DNA from: Gillisella taibaishanensis
Lineage (GTDB): Bacteria > Pseudomonadota > Alphaproteobacteria > Rhizobiales > Rhizobiaceae
Assembly: GCF_001938985.1 (NCBI RefSeq)
Contig: NZ_MKIN01000021.1
Location: forward strand, 682,001 to 746,000
Direction: 5' to 3'
DNA length: 64,000 nt
The translations under genes and the position numbers were made by a program. Below the pieces are notes generated by a model. The model worked only from the letters and a program-made list of their open reading frames with translations, did no database searches and was not told where the DNA came from. This document shows positions 18,537-28,048 of this stretch, in pieces. How positions within the stretch are numbered: the stretch's first letter is position 1; every line of letters begins with the position of its first letter.

Positions 18537-19553
18537 TTAACGCACGCGCTTTTCGGATTGGATCTGTGGGCGGCCTTCCGCAGCTTGCGTCAAAGCGCGC
18601 ACGATGGCCCGATGTGCCATCGGGATCTTGAAATCGTTCTGTCCCTGGCCTTTAGCGCCCGACAAAAGCCGATCGGCAAGCGCTTCAAAACTGTCTCGCG
18701 TTGCAGGCTGGCCGGCAAGCTCTGCTTCCGCCAGCGGATCTCGCCACGGTTTATGGGCAACGCCGCCGAGCGCGACGCGAACATCCAAAATTTTTCCATC
18801 CTCGACGTCCAAGGCCGCCGCAACCGAAATCAGCGCGAAGGCATATGACAGGCGGTCACGCAGCTTCAAATAGCTGTAATGTTTGGAAAAGCGGTTTTGG
18901 TCGAGCCGGATGGCGGTGACGATTTCCCCACGCTGCAGCGTGTTATCACGCTCCGGCTGGGCGTCCGGCAGTCGGTGAAACTCCAGAAAAGGAATAATCC
19001 GCTCGCCATCCGGACCCGTGACGTCCACTTTGGCATCAAGCGCCGCAAGGGCCACGCACATATCGGACGGATGGGTAGCGATGCACTGGTCGCTTGCACC
19101 GAGAATGGCATGAATGCGGTTGAGACCGCCGATCGCAGAGCATCCGGATCCAGGCTCGCGCTTGTTACAAGGCGTTGAGGGATCATAGAAATAATAGCAG
19201 CGGGTGCGCTGGAGAAGATTGCCGCCGCTGGTGGCCGCATTGCGCAACTGTGGCGACGCACCGGCCAGAATGGCAGACGAGAGCAACGGCGCATGTTCCA
19301 ACACGTTGGAATCATAGGCGACCTGCGCATTGGTGGTAAGTGCACCAATCCGCAGCCCATTGTCCTCAGTGATGTCAATTTCCTTCAACGGCAAGTCATT
19401 GATATCGATGATGGCGGAAGGATGCGTGACATCATATTTCATGAGGTCAATCAGGTTGGTGCCACCAGCAAGAACCTGTGCGTCGGGCCGAGCGCGCAGA
19501 GCGGATACCGCTTCTGCCATGGCTGTCGGACGGATGTAATCAAACGGTTTCAT
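18537..19553 (-). CDS. Aldehyde oxidoreductase FAD-binding subunit (PaoB-like)
   Basis: A 338-residue FAD-binding subunit. The flavin-binding motifs VLAGGTNLIDLMK (about 27-39) and ATSGGNLLQRTRC (about 107-119) are clear. Four cysteines at 119, 129, 138 and 157 reproduce the spacing of the extra [4Fe-4S] cluster seen in PaoB, which ordinary xanthine dehydrogenase FAD subunits lack. The subunit passes electrons from the molybdenum and 2Fe-2S centres to an acceptor, possibly oxygen, which would explain the linked catalase. Start overlaps the upstream 2Fe-2S gene by four bases. Confidence 0.9.
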   Translation of the reverse strand: MKPFDYIRPTAMAEAVSALRARPDAQVLAGGTNLIDLMKYDVTHPSAIIDINDLPLKEIDITEDNGLRIGALTTNAQVAYDSNVLEHAPLLSSAILAGASPQLRNAATSGGNLLQRTRCYYFYDPSTPCNKREPGSGCSAIGGLNRIHAILGASDQCIATHPSDMCVALAALDAKVDVTGPDGERIIPFLEFHRLPDAQPERDNTLQRGEIVTAIRLDQNRFSKHYSYLKLRDRLSYAFALISVAAALDVEDGKILDVRVALGGVAHKPWRDPLAEAELAGQPATRDSFEALADRLLSGAKGQGQNDFKIPMAHRAIVRALTQAAEGRPQIQSEKRVR

Positions 19554-20080
19554 TCAGCAGCCTCCTTACAAGAGCTGGCTGTTGCGCCCATCGCATCCTC
19601 AATGGCATCGGCAATGTTGGTGTAGGCTCCGCAACGACAGAGATTACCGGACATCAACTCTCTTATGTCCTCGCGATCGTGGGCGTGACCTTCCGAAATC
19701 ATGCCCACGGCGGAACAGATCTGCCCCGGCGTACAATAACCGCACTGATAAGCATCATGCTCCACGAATGCCTTTTGCATGGGGTGCAGATTCTCAGGCG
19801 AGCCCAGACCTTCGATTGTGGTGATCTCACTGTTTTGAACGCTGACCGCCAGCTTCAAACAGGAATTGATCCGCACGCCATTGATAAGAACCGTACAGGC
19901 GCCGCACTGGCCGTGGTCGCAACCCTTTTTAGTGCCGTCTAGCTGCATGTGGTTGCGCAGCAGATCGAGCAAAGTAACGAACGGCTGGATCTCAAAACGG
20001 TGCTGCTGACCGTTGACCTTGAGCTGGATAGGGATAGTGGAGGTGGGCGACGGCCGCGTAGGCATAGAGCCATTTTGCAT
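19550..20080 (-). CDS. Aldehyde oxidoreductase 2Fe-2S subunit (PaoA-like)
   Basis: A 176-residue iron-sulfur subunit. The plant-type cluster motif GCDHGQCGACTVL and the second cluster cysteines QCGYCTPGQ and GNLCRCGAY are complete. E. coli PaoA begins with a Tat leader that takes the complex to the periplasm. Here the protein begins MQNGSMPTRPSPTST and goes straight into the ferredoxin domain with no twin-arginine or hydrophobic stretch, so the complex is probably cytoplasmic. The start is well fixed by AAGGAA upstream. It is the first gene of the four-gene operon running down to 15155. Confidence 0.9.
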   Translation of the reverse strand: MQNGSMPTRPSPTSTIPIQLKVNGQQHRFEIQPFVTLLDLLRNHMQLDGTKKGCDHGQCGACTVLINGVRINSCLKLAVSVQNSEITTIEGLGSPENLHPMQKAFVEHDAYQCGYCTPGQICSAVGMISEGHAHDREDIRELMSGNLCRCGAYTNIADAIEDAMGATASSCKEAAE

Positions 20081-20435
20081 CGAAAATTCCTTCAGTACCG
20101 GACAGATAATGTAGGGGCAGAACGAAGGGTGCTGAGGTTTGTTCCGGTTGTATCGCGTGCTGGAGGTTCTGCACTTGGTAGATCGGCCTGTCGATTTAGG
20201 CTCAATATTATTGTTTTGGCGCGGCTATCGCGGCAATGGATCGAGCCTGCTGCTTTCTTGCAGCAATGTCGTTCTATGATTTCTTCGGTTGATCGGTCGC
20301 CGGCAGACAATCTCGACTTGAATTGACAACCTGCCAGTTCAGGATGCGATGTCATCAAAAGCAGGGTAGCATCAGCGTCGACGCACAAGGGATGTTTGGC
20401 ACAATAGTGGTTTGCAGAATAAGTGGAGACAGCGG
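20081..20435. other. Divergent promoter region, no gene
   Basis: This 355-base stretch separates the leftward pao operon from the rightward dehydrogenase gene and should hold both promoters. No reading frame with a family signature, no RNA gene and no strong hairpin was found. No regulator gene lies beside it. Confidence 0.4.
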
Positions 20436-21314
20436 ATGCAAAAGGAAACGATCGGTATCATCGGCCTGGGACGCATGGGAAAGGCCATGGCCCAACGCCT
20501 GTCCTCTGAAGGGTTTTCCGTGACGGGCTGGACAAGACGCGGCATCGGCACGGACGAGGCCGCGAGCCTGAACATCCATCCCGCCGCAACGATCGGCGAG
20601 CTTGCCGCAGCCTCTGACATCATCATCCTGTCTCTCATGGATGACACCTCTGTCTCGCAGATGGTGGCCGCATTGTGCCAGGAACGCATCGAGGGACGTT
20701 TGTTGGTGGAAACCAGCACCGTCAGCCCGGAAACGCTGCGCAGCCACATGGCCGTGATCTCAGAAGCGGGCGCCTCTGCAATCGACGCGCCGATCTCTGG
20801 CGGGCCACCGCAGGTCCAGAGCGGCACGATCGGCATGTATATCGGGGGAAATGAGGCCGATTACCAACGTTTCACTCCTGTGGCGCGAGCCCTGTCGAAC
20901 CGCGTCCTGCATGTTGGGCCACTTGGTCACGGTGCTGCGGCAAAACTCGTCAACAACATGATGCTGCTGGGTTTCTGGCAGACGTTGAAGGAGGCGCTCA
21001 CTCTGGGACGCGCTGCCGGCCTGAGCAGCGACACGATGCTGGCCTTCCTGGAGGGTAGCCCTGCGGCTACGCCCGCATTCAAGGCGCGCCTTCCGATCAT
21101 CCGCGGTGAAGACAACGTGGTGGGTTTTGCACTGTCCGGCGTCGTGAAAGACGCGCGTGTGATCGCAAATCTTGCTGATCACCTAAGGCTTTCGCTTCCG
21201 GCCATCCGGGCGAGCCTGGCCAGTTTCGAGGAGGCCGATGCGCTAGGTTACGGTAATGCAGATCTCGCAACCATGGTGCGCTTGGCCGCAGAGGGCAAAA
21301 TAGCGGAAGGTTAG
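20436..21314 (+). CDS. Beta-hydroxyacid dehydrogenase (3-hydroxyisobutyrate dehydrogenase family)
   Basis: A 292-residue NAD(P)-dependent dehydrogenase. The Rossmann motif IGIIGLGRMGKAMAQRL is at residues 5-21; the substrate-binding signature is DAPISGGPPQVQSGT (about residue 113), and the catalytic lysine lies in GAAAKLVNNMM (about 169). The family oxidises 3-hydroxyisobutyrate, tartronate semialdehyde, 6-phosphogluconate and related acids. The start at 20436 has GGAGA upstream; a start at 20412 is less likely. It is divergent from the pao operon and stands alone, so the substrate is not predictable. Confidence 0.87.
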   Translation: MQKETIGIIGLGRMGKAMAQRLSSEGFSVTGWTRRGIGTDEAASLNIHPAATIGELAAASDIIILSLMDDTSVSQMVAALCQERIEGRLLVETSTVSPETLRSHMAVISEAGASAIDAPISGGPPQVQSGTIGMYIGGNEADYQRFTPVARALSNRVLHVGPLGHGAAAKLVNNMMLLGFWQTLKEALTLGRAAGLSSDTMLAFLEGSPAATPAFKARLPIIRGEDNVVGFALSGVVKDARVIANLADHLRLSLPAIRASLASFEEADALGYGNADLATMVRLAAEGKIAEG

Positions 21315-21426
21315 GTGCATCACATTCCCTCCAGTGTCTGCAATCCAGTATTGGTTTAATTGTTGCCGACCCGGGACAATGTCGATGGGACGCCTATGGC
21401 ATCATCGGAATTTCCATTGCACCACA

Positions 21427-23112
21427 TCAGTTCTCCCCTGCGTTCCGCGCTCCGACAGGTGCTGGCTTCATGCGGCTTTGCATGAGTTCGCCATACTGTT
21501 CGAGGATTGGATAGGCTGTCGCCGCGATCAGATGCGAGTTGATCTGCTTGAAGTCGCGCAGAAGATCGAGGTGCAGCGAACTGGTTTCGGCGGCATTGAG
21601 GTCACCTTCGCGCATTCGCTTGAAATGTTGATCGGTTCCCTCGCGCTCGGCCCTGCGAAACACAATCTTTTCGTCGGTCAATAGTCGCGCAACCCGTTCG
21701 TCCTGGGACATGAACAATGCAGCGGCTGTCCGCAAATTTGTCGACAGGCGGGCGAGCAATTGTCCAAGTTCACCTTCATCTTCCCTGGAAAATTTAATGC
21801 CGCGCCGCAGCCGTTTCGCCAGATGCGGCAGCACGTTTTGGTCCAGAACATCGCCGGCATGTTCCAGGCCGGTTGAAAACAGAAGGATTTCGTTGAGCCT
21901 GCGTCTGTCGCCTTCGCTGAGTTCGTCCGGATCGATCGATGTCAGGTATTGCTTGATCGCCAGATTCAGGCGGTCGAGAATGTTGTCTTTTTGCCTGAGA
22001 ACCGACAGTGCCCGGCGATCCGTGCTGTTCAACGCTTCTTTCGTACCTTGCAGCATCTCCCCAAAGGTATCGACCAACCGCAAGACTTCGCGCGCAGCCG
22101 CCTGCAGTGCCACAACAGGCGTCTCCTTGGCAGATGGGTCGAGGTAACGTGGCTGGCCGGGGTCGCCCTCGTCAAGCCGCTCCGGCAGCAGCCTGACCAA
22201 CAGGTTGGACAGCGGCGTCAGGAAGGGCATGACCACGATCGCGACAACCAAATTGAATGCCGTATGAAAATTGGCGACGACGCGGGCTCCGTCTCCGTCA
22301 ATTGCAGTCATCCATGACGCGATTTGCGGAAGACCTGCGAAAACGATGGTAATCCCGATGATCCGGGTGAGAAGATTGCCGATCGGCAGGCGCTTGGCTG
22401 ACAGATCGCTTCCGGATTGTCCCTCGATCACAGGATTGATTGCGGTTCCCAGATTGGCCCCAAGCCCCAGTGCGAAGGCCTGATAGGGATCGACAAGGCC
22501 TTTGGCAGACAGTGTCATGATAAGCAAGACGACCGCCACGCTGGAATGCGCCGCCCAGGTCAAGGCTGCCGCGAGCAACAGGCTAATCATCGGCGCGGAG
22601 GCGATCGCCGCAAGAGCCACCTCGAACGCGTGGGTCGCTGAATAGGCGGTCAAAGCGTCCAGAAGCTGATGCAGCGCCAACAGCATGAAACCGAGGCCTA
22701 TGAAAACGCGGCCAAGATCGTGCACCTGCGGGTTGTTGGCGCGGCGAAACATGATGACCCCGACCAGGATCAAGGCAGGTGAAGCAGCGGCTACATCGAA
22801 CGACAAGACCTGAACGATCAGCGTGGTCCCGACATTGGCGCCCAGCATGACCGCTAAGGCCGGGACAAGCCTGACCAAGCCGCTTGCCGCGAATCCGGAA
22901 GCCATCAAGCCAGTGGCCGTGCTGCTTTGCAAAATTGCGGTGACGCCCAGCCCGGCAAAGAAGGCCTTTATCCGGTTGCTGAGAGCCCTGTTCAGAAAGG
23001 ACCGCAGACTTGGGCCAAAGGCACGCTGGACACCGGTCTGAACCATATGCGTGCCCCACAGAAGAAGGGCGATGTGACCTGCGAGCGAAATGGCGGCGAG
23101 AATGAGAGACAT
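21427..23112 (-). CDS. Na/Pi cotransporter family protein (NptA-like, with PhoU-like tail)
   Basis: A 561-residue membrane protein of the NptA/YjbB family. The two inverted Na_Pi repeats are marked by ILQSSTATGLMASGFAASG (about residues 61-79) and AHSSVAVVLLIM (about 188-199). The C-terminal 200 residues are helical and PhoU-like (for example REVLRLVDTFGEMLQGTKEALN and FLQRTDE-like repeats). Members move phosphate coupled to sodium, some as exporters. It lies a few genes from a class C phosphatase and the ugp operon, a phosphate-themed block. GGAAG precedes the ATG at 23112. Confidence 0.88.
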   Translation of the reverse strand: MSLILAAISLAGHIALLLWGTHMVQTGVQRAFGPSLRSFLNRALSNRIKAFFAGLGVTAILQSSTATGLMASGFAASGLVRLVPALAVMLGANVGTTLIVQVLSFDVAAASPALILVGVIMFRRANNPQVHDLGRVFIGLGFMLLALHQLLDALTAYSATHAFEVALAAIASAPMISLLLAAALTWAAHSSVAVVLLIMTLSAKGLVDPYQAFALGLGANLGTAINPVIEGQSGSDLSAKRLPIGNLLTRIIGITIVFAGLPQIASWMTAIDGDGARVVANFHTAFNLVVAIVVMPFLTPLSNLLVRLLPERLDEGDPGQPRYLDPSAKETPVVALQAAAREVLRLVDTFGEMLQGTKEALNSTDRRALSVLRQKDNILDRLNLAIKQYLTSIDPDELSEGDRRRLNEILLFSTGLEHAGDVLDQNVLPHLAKRLRRGIKFSREDEGELGQLLARLSTNLRTAAALFMSQDERVARLLTDEKIVFRRAEREGTDQHFKRMREGDLNAAETSSLHLDLLRDFKQINSHLIAATAYPILEQYGELMQSRMKPAPVGARNAGEN

Positions 23113-23210
23113 GATCTTCCGAAACTATGCAAAATATGAGGTTAAACGATCCAAAAATCGTAGCCAGCTAATATAATGACGGCAGGTTGTGTCGATTGCA
23201 AGGCCCTAGC

Positions 23211-23335
23211 ATGCTCTCGGCTTGGAGCATTTTCAGGGACATTGGGAATGGGTTTAATGCACTAAACCAGAGAGTTAGGCTCTTTCTGCGGTTTCGTGAA
23301 ACGCGGAAATCCCCAAAAGGGATTTCACGGCAGCC
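23211..23335. repeat. Degenerate rhizobial-type intergenic repeat
   Basis: The stretch GAGCATTTTCAGG ... AAACCAGAGAGTTAGGCTC ... GCGGTTTCGTGAAACGCGG resembles the intergenic mosaic elements common in Rhizobium and Agrobacterium genomes. It contains an imperfect hairpin at about 23283-23309 and a second, AAATCCC/GGGATTT, at 23307-23325. It lies in the 302-base gap between the phosphate transporter and acetyltransferase genes; nothing else is seen in that gap. The identification is by memory of the consensus. Confidence 0.5.
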
Positions 23336-23414
23336 TTGACCAATCGTTAAGCTCGCATCGCTCCATGCCCTCGACAGACGGGTGCATCAAAGCCTGCACC
23401 TTCTGACTGATGTC

Positions 23415-24032
23415 TCAGGCAAATCTCTTACCCATGACGATCGAAGGCATGCGGCCAATCTCGGCAAAGCCGAATTTGCCGTAAAAGCTCGTCACGCCTT
23501 CATTGCGGGGATCCACACCAAGGTGGACGCCGGCGACGCCTGAATTGCTCAGCCATTGCAGTTGATGGCGCAGGAGCTTGGAGCCATGCCCGCCGTGTTG
23601 CAGCGCCGGCAAGAGGTTGATGTGCAGGTGAGCGGGGTAAAGATCGGTCACATGCGGCGGAGTCCGAGGTGCTTCGAGAATATAAGCCAGAACATTTTCG
23701 TCCTGCGCCGTCGTGGCGGAAAAGTCCTGAAGCTCTACCTTCAGCTTCGGCCACCATTCGGCGGCCAGACGGTCCTCATAAGCAACCGTATCGGAAGCGG
23801 CCACGCAATATCCCATTACCACCTCGTCGCACGTCACCACGAGCGCGCTTTCCGGGCAGAACCGAAGATAAGGCAATGCCCAGACGAAACCCGGAAGCCG
23901 GGGATCGCCATAACATTGCGTGCCGTCTTGGCCGCGGTCTGCCGTCCGCAGGCAGATGTCAAGCACCGCCGCCTCGTCCGTTGGACGGGCAGTTCGGATC
24001 GCAATGGATGCGGTAGGATTGGTATCGCTCAT
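23415..24032 (-). CDS. GNAT family N-acetyltransferase
   Basis: A 205-residue acetyltransferase. It opens with IAIRTARPTDEAAVLDICLRTAD, the usual first strand and helix of the GNAT fold, has VVMGYCVAASDT as the central strand, and shows the acetyl-CoA loop in LPALQHGGHGSKLLRHQLQWL (about residues 135-155) followed by VHLGVDPRNEGVTSFYGKFGF. The size and the early RTADRGQDGT motif resemble bacterial relatives of the acetyltransferase-like domain found in O-GlcNAcase proteins. Substrate unknown. It has no obvious operon partner. Confidence 0.85.
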   Translation of the reverse strand: MSDTNPTASIAIRTARPTDEAAVLDICLRTADRGQDGTQCYGDPRLPGFVWALPYLRFCPESALVVTCDEVVMGYCVAASDTVAYEDRLAAEWWPKLKVELQDFSATTAQDENVLAYILEAPRTPPHVTDLYPAHLHINLLPALQHGGHGSKLLRHQLQWLSNSGVAGVHLGVDPRNEGVTSFYGKFGFAEIGRMPSIVMGKRFA

Positions 24033-24229
24033 GGATGAAATAGCCGCTCTCGCCCTCGTTCGGCATCGCCAAGCGAGGGTGTCGCCTGGGTATTGCCATG
24101 CCGAAGACCTCTTCGGGTTCTAGACAATAGACTGTTACCTGCGTTTTTGATTAAAAGACACCGCCCGCTCCTGTTCCTGGCCGAGAAACAGGCGCGGGGA
24201 CGGCATCTCATCACACCTTGCGGCAGTCG

Positions 24230-25102
24230 TTATTTGCCATCCCAGGCCTTGAGCGCCTCGGTTTTCATCTGCCGCTGCGCTTCAGGAGAGAGTTTGTAGT
24301 CTCCGTGATAAGGCGCGGACTCGAAGGAGCCATAGGTCGGATTGGCAATCACGATCCAGTCGTGCCCCCAATGGGCGGCGGCGTCAGAATACACTTTGTA
24401 GCGTTGCTCCAGCGTCCCCTTGTAGTCGTCGGTGAAGTCACCGAGATTGTCACCGAGCATCAGGAGGATGCGATAGTTCTTGGCAATGAAGGCGCGCCGC
24501 GTACCTTTGGCCGAGCTCCAGTCCGGCTGTTCCTTGCTGGCAAGAAACGTGTCGACATTGTCTCCCATCGGGAAGCCGAGCTTCTTCATTTCCTTGACAG
24601 TCGGGCCTTTTTCCTCCTTGGAGCGATTGGTGACGTAAAACACTTTCACGCCCTTGGAGGCGGCGTATTGCGTGAATGCGACCGCACCCGGAATCGCCAC
24701 GTCGGTCTGCGATTTCACATAATCCGTCCAGGTGGTCGGCGAAAAACTCGTGCCTGCCTTGATGTTCCAAGCCTGGTATGCGGACGTGTTCAACAGCGTG
24801 TCATCGACGTCGAGAATGATCGCCGGCGGCAAATCTGCGAAACTGCCGGTCTGTTCCACCGGTGCTGCCGTCCAGGCCTTGTCAGCAAGGGCCTGATCCA
24901 GCCGTACCTGTGCAAGCGCATAAGCACCGATCGCATTGGCCTTTGCCTCAACCGAGGTCTGGTCCCACAGGACCGCGTTGAGGTTATCGTTTGCAGGCCG
25001 CGGCGTGGCGTCGGCTGCGGCCGCCGGCAAGGCCGGCACAGCGATCAGGCATAGAAGGAGCGCGGTGCTCGTGATGGTGCGGTTGAGTAGGCTCTTCCTC
25101 AT
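24230..25102 (-). CDS. Class C acid phosphatase (lipoprotein e(P4) family HAD phosphatase)
   Basis: A 290-residue exported phosphatase. The start at 25102 has AGGAGA upstream and gives a clear signal peptide (residues 1-28, ending LPAAAA); no lipobox cysteine is seen, so it is soluble periplasmic rather than a lipoprotein. HAD motifs are complete: LDVDDTLLN (motif I), FYVTNRS (motif II) and LMLGDNLGDFTDDYK (motif IV). The family removes phosphate from nucleotides and other monoesters. It lies 88 bases beyond ugpC on the same strand and could supply phosphate or glycerol phosphate precursors alongside the ugp importer. Confidence 0.9.
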   Translation of the reverse strand: MRKSLLNRTITSTALLLCLIAVPALPAAAADATPRPANDNLNAVLWDQTSVEAKANAIGAYALAQVRLDQALADKAWTAAPVEQTGSFADLPPAIILDVDDTLLNTSAYQAWNIKAGTSFSPTTWTDYVKSQTDVAIPGAVAFTQYAASKGVKVFYVTNRSKEEKGPTVKEMKKLGFPMGDNVDTFLASKEQPDWSSAKGTRRAFIAKNYRILLMLGDNLGDFTDDYKGTLEQRYKVYSDAAAHWGHDWIVIANPTYGSFESAPYHGDYKLSPEAQRQMKTEALKAWDGK

Positions 25103-25190
25103 GCATGTCTCCTGGCGTTGAACATGGCCATTCTTTTCGCCGCGTTTCGTTGATGTCAACGGCTGGACCATTCACGCCTGTGACAAATGA

Positions 25191-26246
25191 TCAGTCGGAC
25201 GGATCACAACGCTTGCCGTCCTTATCGAAGAAGTGGAGGCAGTTGCGTGCTGCACCAACGGTGAGTTCATCATTTATCTTGATGGCGGAGCGACCCGGCA
25301 CGCGGAAAGTCACGGTCTGTTTGTCCGGCAGCACGCCATAGACATAGCTTTCTGCGCCGACCAATTCGACAGCGAGCACCCGCGCCGTTGCCCGAAATGC
25401 CAAGGCCGCATCGTCAGTCGCGATTTGAATATCTTCTGGGCGGATTCCAACTGTCGCGACTTGACGGGCAGAGAGCGCATCTCCCAGATGGAAATGCGCA
25501 TTCCCCGGTGCCCAACTCAGCAGGTTCATGGCCGGCGATCCGATGAAGGTCGCAACGAAGGTGGTTGCCGGCTTTTCGTAGAGTTCGATTGGCGTTCCCA
25601 CCTGCTCGATACGGCCGCCGTTCAAAACGACCAGTCGGTCGGCAAGCGTCATCGCCTCCATCTGGTCATGGGTGACGTAGACGCTCGTGGTCTTCAACGC
25701 GAACTGCAGCCCCTTGATTTCGACGCGCATCTGGACGCGCAGTTTGGCATCGAGGTTGGACAGCGGCTCGTCAAACAGGAATGCCGACGGATTTCTGACG
25801 ATGGCACGGCCCATGGCAACGCGCTGGCGCTGCCCGCCCGATAGCTGTCGCGGCTTTCGTTCAAGGAATTTCTCGATCTCCAGCGACGCTGCAGCCTTTT
25901 GAATGCGGCTTTCGATCTCGGCCTTCGGCATATTGCGGTTCTTCAGGCCGTAAGCGAGGTTCTGGCGCACGGTCATATGCGGATAGAGTGCATAATTCTG
26001 GAACACCATGGCAATGTCGCGCTCTGCGGGCTCGAGATCGTTGACCACGCGCCCGCCGATGGAGATCTCGCCGGAGGTGATGCTTTCCAGCCCGGCGATC
26101 ATCCGCAGCAGCGTTGACTTTCCACATCCAGATGGGCCGACCAGCACAACGAATTCGCCATCTTCGATCTCAAGCGAAATGCCTGAAATAGCCTCGATGT
26201 TTTTGCCATAGGTCTTGCGGACATCCCTGAGGGTGATTGCAGCCAT
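25191..26246 (-). CDS. ugpC: sn-Glycerol-3-phosphate ABC transporter ATPase UgpC
   Basis: A 351-residue ATPase with Walker [10 protein letters not shown], signature [17 protein letters not shown], Walker [12 protein letters not shown], switch THDQMEAMT and a C-terminal TOBE domain. The [18 protein letters not shown] wording is typical of UgpC/MsmX proteins. It is the last gene of a ugpB-ugpA-ugpE-ugpC operon, the standard rhizobial order, and its ATG overlaps the ugpE stop by one base. It powers uptake of glycerol-3-phosphate and glycerophosphodiesters. The assignment rests on gene order plus family; other CUT1 systems are close relatives. Confidence 0.82.
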   Translation of the reverse strand: MAAITLRDVRKTYGKNIEAISGISLEIEDGEFVVLVGPSGCGKSTLLRMIAGLESITSGEISIGGRVVNDLEPAERDIAMVFQNYALYPHMTVRQNLAYGLKNRNMPKAEIESRIQKAAASLEIEKFLERKPRQLSGGQRQRVAMGRAIVRNPSAFLFDEPLSNLDAKLRVQMRVEIKGLQFALKTTSVYVTHDQMEAMTLADRLVVLNGGRIEQVGTPIELYEKPATTFVATFIGSPAMNLLSWAPGNAHFHLGDALSARQVATVGIRPEDIQIATDDAALAFRATARVLAVELVGAESYVYGVLPDKQTVTFRVPGRSAIKINDELTVGAARNCLHFFDKDGKRCDPSD

Positions 26247-27094
26247 TACTTTTCAGTCTCCACGAGCCCTTTGACGAACCAGCGCTGCATCAGCACCACG
26301 ACAAGTATGGGGGGAATGATTGCCAGGATCGCCGTCACCATCACGAGGTTCCAGGGCGTCGACGCATCAGTGAAATCGACCATCTTGCGAAGGCCAATGA
26401 TGATCGTCGACATCTGGGCATCGTTGGTGACAAGCAGCGGCCAGAGATATTGCGTCCAACCGTAGATGAACAGGATGACGAACAAGGCAGCGATATTGGT
26501 GGTCGACAGAGGAAGCAGGATATCCCGCATGAAGCGGAACGGTCCAGCATTGTCGATGCGAGCGGCTTCCAGCAGCTCTCCAGGTATCGTCAGAAAGAAT
26601 TGCCGAAACAGGAATGTCGCCGTCGCCGATGCCATCAATGGCAGGGTCAGCCCGGCATAGGTGTCGATCAGCCCGAGATCGACCACCACCTTGTAGGTCG
26701 GCAGGATACGCACCTCGACCGGCAGCATCAGGGTGATGAAGATCATCCAGAAGAACGCCATGCGCAGCGGAAAGCGAAAGAACACGATGGCAAAGGCCGA
26801 TAAGAAGGAAATGATGATCTTGCCTGCGGCAATGACGACGGAGACGACGATCGTGTTCAACAGCATGCGCTCGAGGCTGACGCCGACCACCCGTTCGACG
26901 CCGCCGGACAGCGCCTCGCCGTAGTTTTCGAGGAAGTGGCTACCGGGCAGCAGCGAAATCGGTGGCCGCAGGATCTCAGAAGACGTCATCGTCGAGGCGA
27001 CGAAGGTATAGTAAATCGGGAAGGCGACGATGATGATGCCAATGATCAGCATCAGATGGCCGACCAGATTGGCGATGGGGCGTTTTTCAATCAC
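26246..27094 (-). CDS. ugpE: sn-Glycerol-3-phosphate ABC transporter permease UgpE
   Basis: A 282-residue permease with six membrane helices, opening with [22 protein letters not shown]. The EAA loop is [22 protein letters not shown], and the C-terminus [14 protein letters not shown] is the usual end of MalG/UgpE proteins. The N-terminal periplasmic stretch [20 protein letters not shown] matches UgpE-type permeases. It lies nine bases after ugpA and overlaps ugpC. It forms half of the membrane channel. Confidence 0.85.
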   Translation of the reverse strand: MIEKRPIANLVGHLMLIIGIIIVAFPIYYTFVASTMTSSEILRPPISLLPGSHFLENYGEALSGGVERVVGVSLERMLLNTIVVSVVIAAGKIIISFLSAFAIVFFRFPLRMAFFWMIFITLMLPVEVRILPTYKVVVDLGLIDTYAGLTLPLMASATATFLFRQFFLTIPGELLEAARIDNAGPFRFMRDILLPLSTTNIAALFVILFIYGWTQYLWPLLVTNDAQMSTIIIGLRKMVDFTDASTPWNLVMVTAILAIIPPILVVVLMQRWFVKGLVETEK

Positions 27095-27103
27095 TGCCGG
27101 ACC

Positions 27104-27985
27104 TCACGCATAATGCACCCGCCGCTCGACAAACCGAAACTGGAAGGCCGTCAGGCCGATAACGATTGCCATGAGAATAACGGACTGGGCAGCCGACGAG
27201 CCGAGATTGAGGTTCACGAAGCCGTCGTTATAGACCTTATAGACCAGGGTCTCCGTCGCCTTGGCCGGACCGCCCTTGGTCACGGAATCGATGATGCCGA
27301 AGGTGTCGAAGAAGGCATAGACGGTATTGACGACGAGCAGGAAGAAGGTCGTCGGCGCCAGCAGCGGAAAAACGATCGTCCAGAACCGCCGGCTGCCGCG
27401 CGAGCCGTCTATGGCAGCGGCCTCAAGCAGCGATTTCGGTATGGCCTGCAGGCCGGCAACAAAAAACAGGAAATTGTAGCTGATCTGCTTCCAGGCGGCC
27501 GCGACAATCACCAGAAACATCGCCTGCTCGCCATTCAGCAGGGGATCCCACGCAACGCCGTTTCTGCGCAGCAGATAGGCAAAAGTGCCCATGGCCGGAT
27601 TGAACATGAACAGCCAGAGCATGCCGGCGACAGCAGGTGCCACGGCATAAGGCCAAATCAGCAGCGTACGATAGAGCGTCTTGCCACGCACGACCTTGTC
27701 GGCGGCGGTCGCCAACGCCAGAGCGAAAATCATAGAGAGCGCTGCGGTCGAAACACTGAAGATCACGGTGATCTTCAGGGCATGCAGATAGCTGGGGTCG
27801 TCCAGGACCTGCCGGAAGTTTGACAGACCAACGAAAACAGTCTTGATGCCGAATGCATCTTCACGCTGCATGGATTGGTAGAGTGCCTGGCTGGCCGGCC
27901 AGAAGAAGAACACGACCGTCAGGACGATCTGCGGCGCGACCAGAAAATAGGGGAGGATCTTGTTTGGAAAGACGACGTTCTGCAC
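27104..27985 (-). CDS. ugpA: sn-Glycerol-3-phosphate ABC transporter permease UgpA
   Basis: A 293-residue permease of six helices that begins [23 protein letters not shown], the standard N-terminal helix of UgpA. Its EAA loop reads [22 protein letters not shown], and [23 protein letters not shown] is the typical late loop of the family. It lies downstream of ugpB, separated by 63 bases that hold a strong hairpin. Order and sequence together support the ugp assignment. Confidence 0.87.
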   Translation of the reverse strand: MQNVVFPNKILPYFLVAPQIVLTVVFFFWPASQALYQSMQREDAFGIKTVFVGLSNFRQVLDDPSYLHALKITVIFSVSTAALSMIFALALATAADKVVRGKTLYRTLLIWPYAVAPAVAGMLWLFMFNPAMGTFAYLLRRNGVAWDPLLNGEQAMFLVIVAAAWKQISYNFLFFVAGLQAIPKSLLEAAAIDGSRGSRRFWTIVFPLLAPTTFFLLVVNTVYAFFDTFGIIDSVTKGGPAKATETLVYKVYNDGFVNLNLGSSAAQSVILMAIVIGLTAFQFRFVERRVHYA

Positions 27986-28009
27986 GACGATCTCCTCAAA
28001 AGAGAGTGG

Positions 28010-28037
28010 CGATCTGCGCGATCAATCGCGCAGATCG
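28010..28037. promoter_or_regulatory. Intra-operon hairpin between ugpB and ugpA
   Basis: CGATCTGCGCGAT and ATCGCGCAGATCG form a perfect 13-bp stem with a 2-base gap, so the real loop is formed by opening the inner pairs. It sits 11 bases beyond the ugpB stop. Such structures commonly protect the upstream message or partly terminate transcription, giving more binding protein than permease. No T run follows. Confidence 0.65.
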
Positions 28038-28048
28038 AGATGACGCCG

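Noticed and set aside
20081..20435. Possible small gene or riboswitch in the pao divergent gap
   Set aside because: No frame with ribosome site and family pattern, and no structure resembling a known riboswitch such as the molybdenum-cofactor RNA, was recognised.
25140..25165. Small inverted repeat CGTTGA/TCAACG upstream of the phosphatase gene
   Set aside because: Only six base pairs with a 2-base gap. It is too weak to call a terminator or operator.
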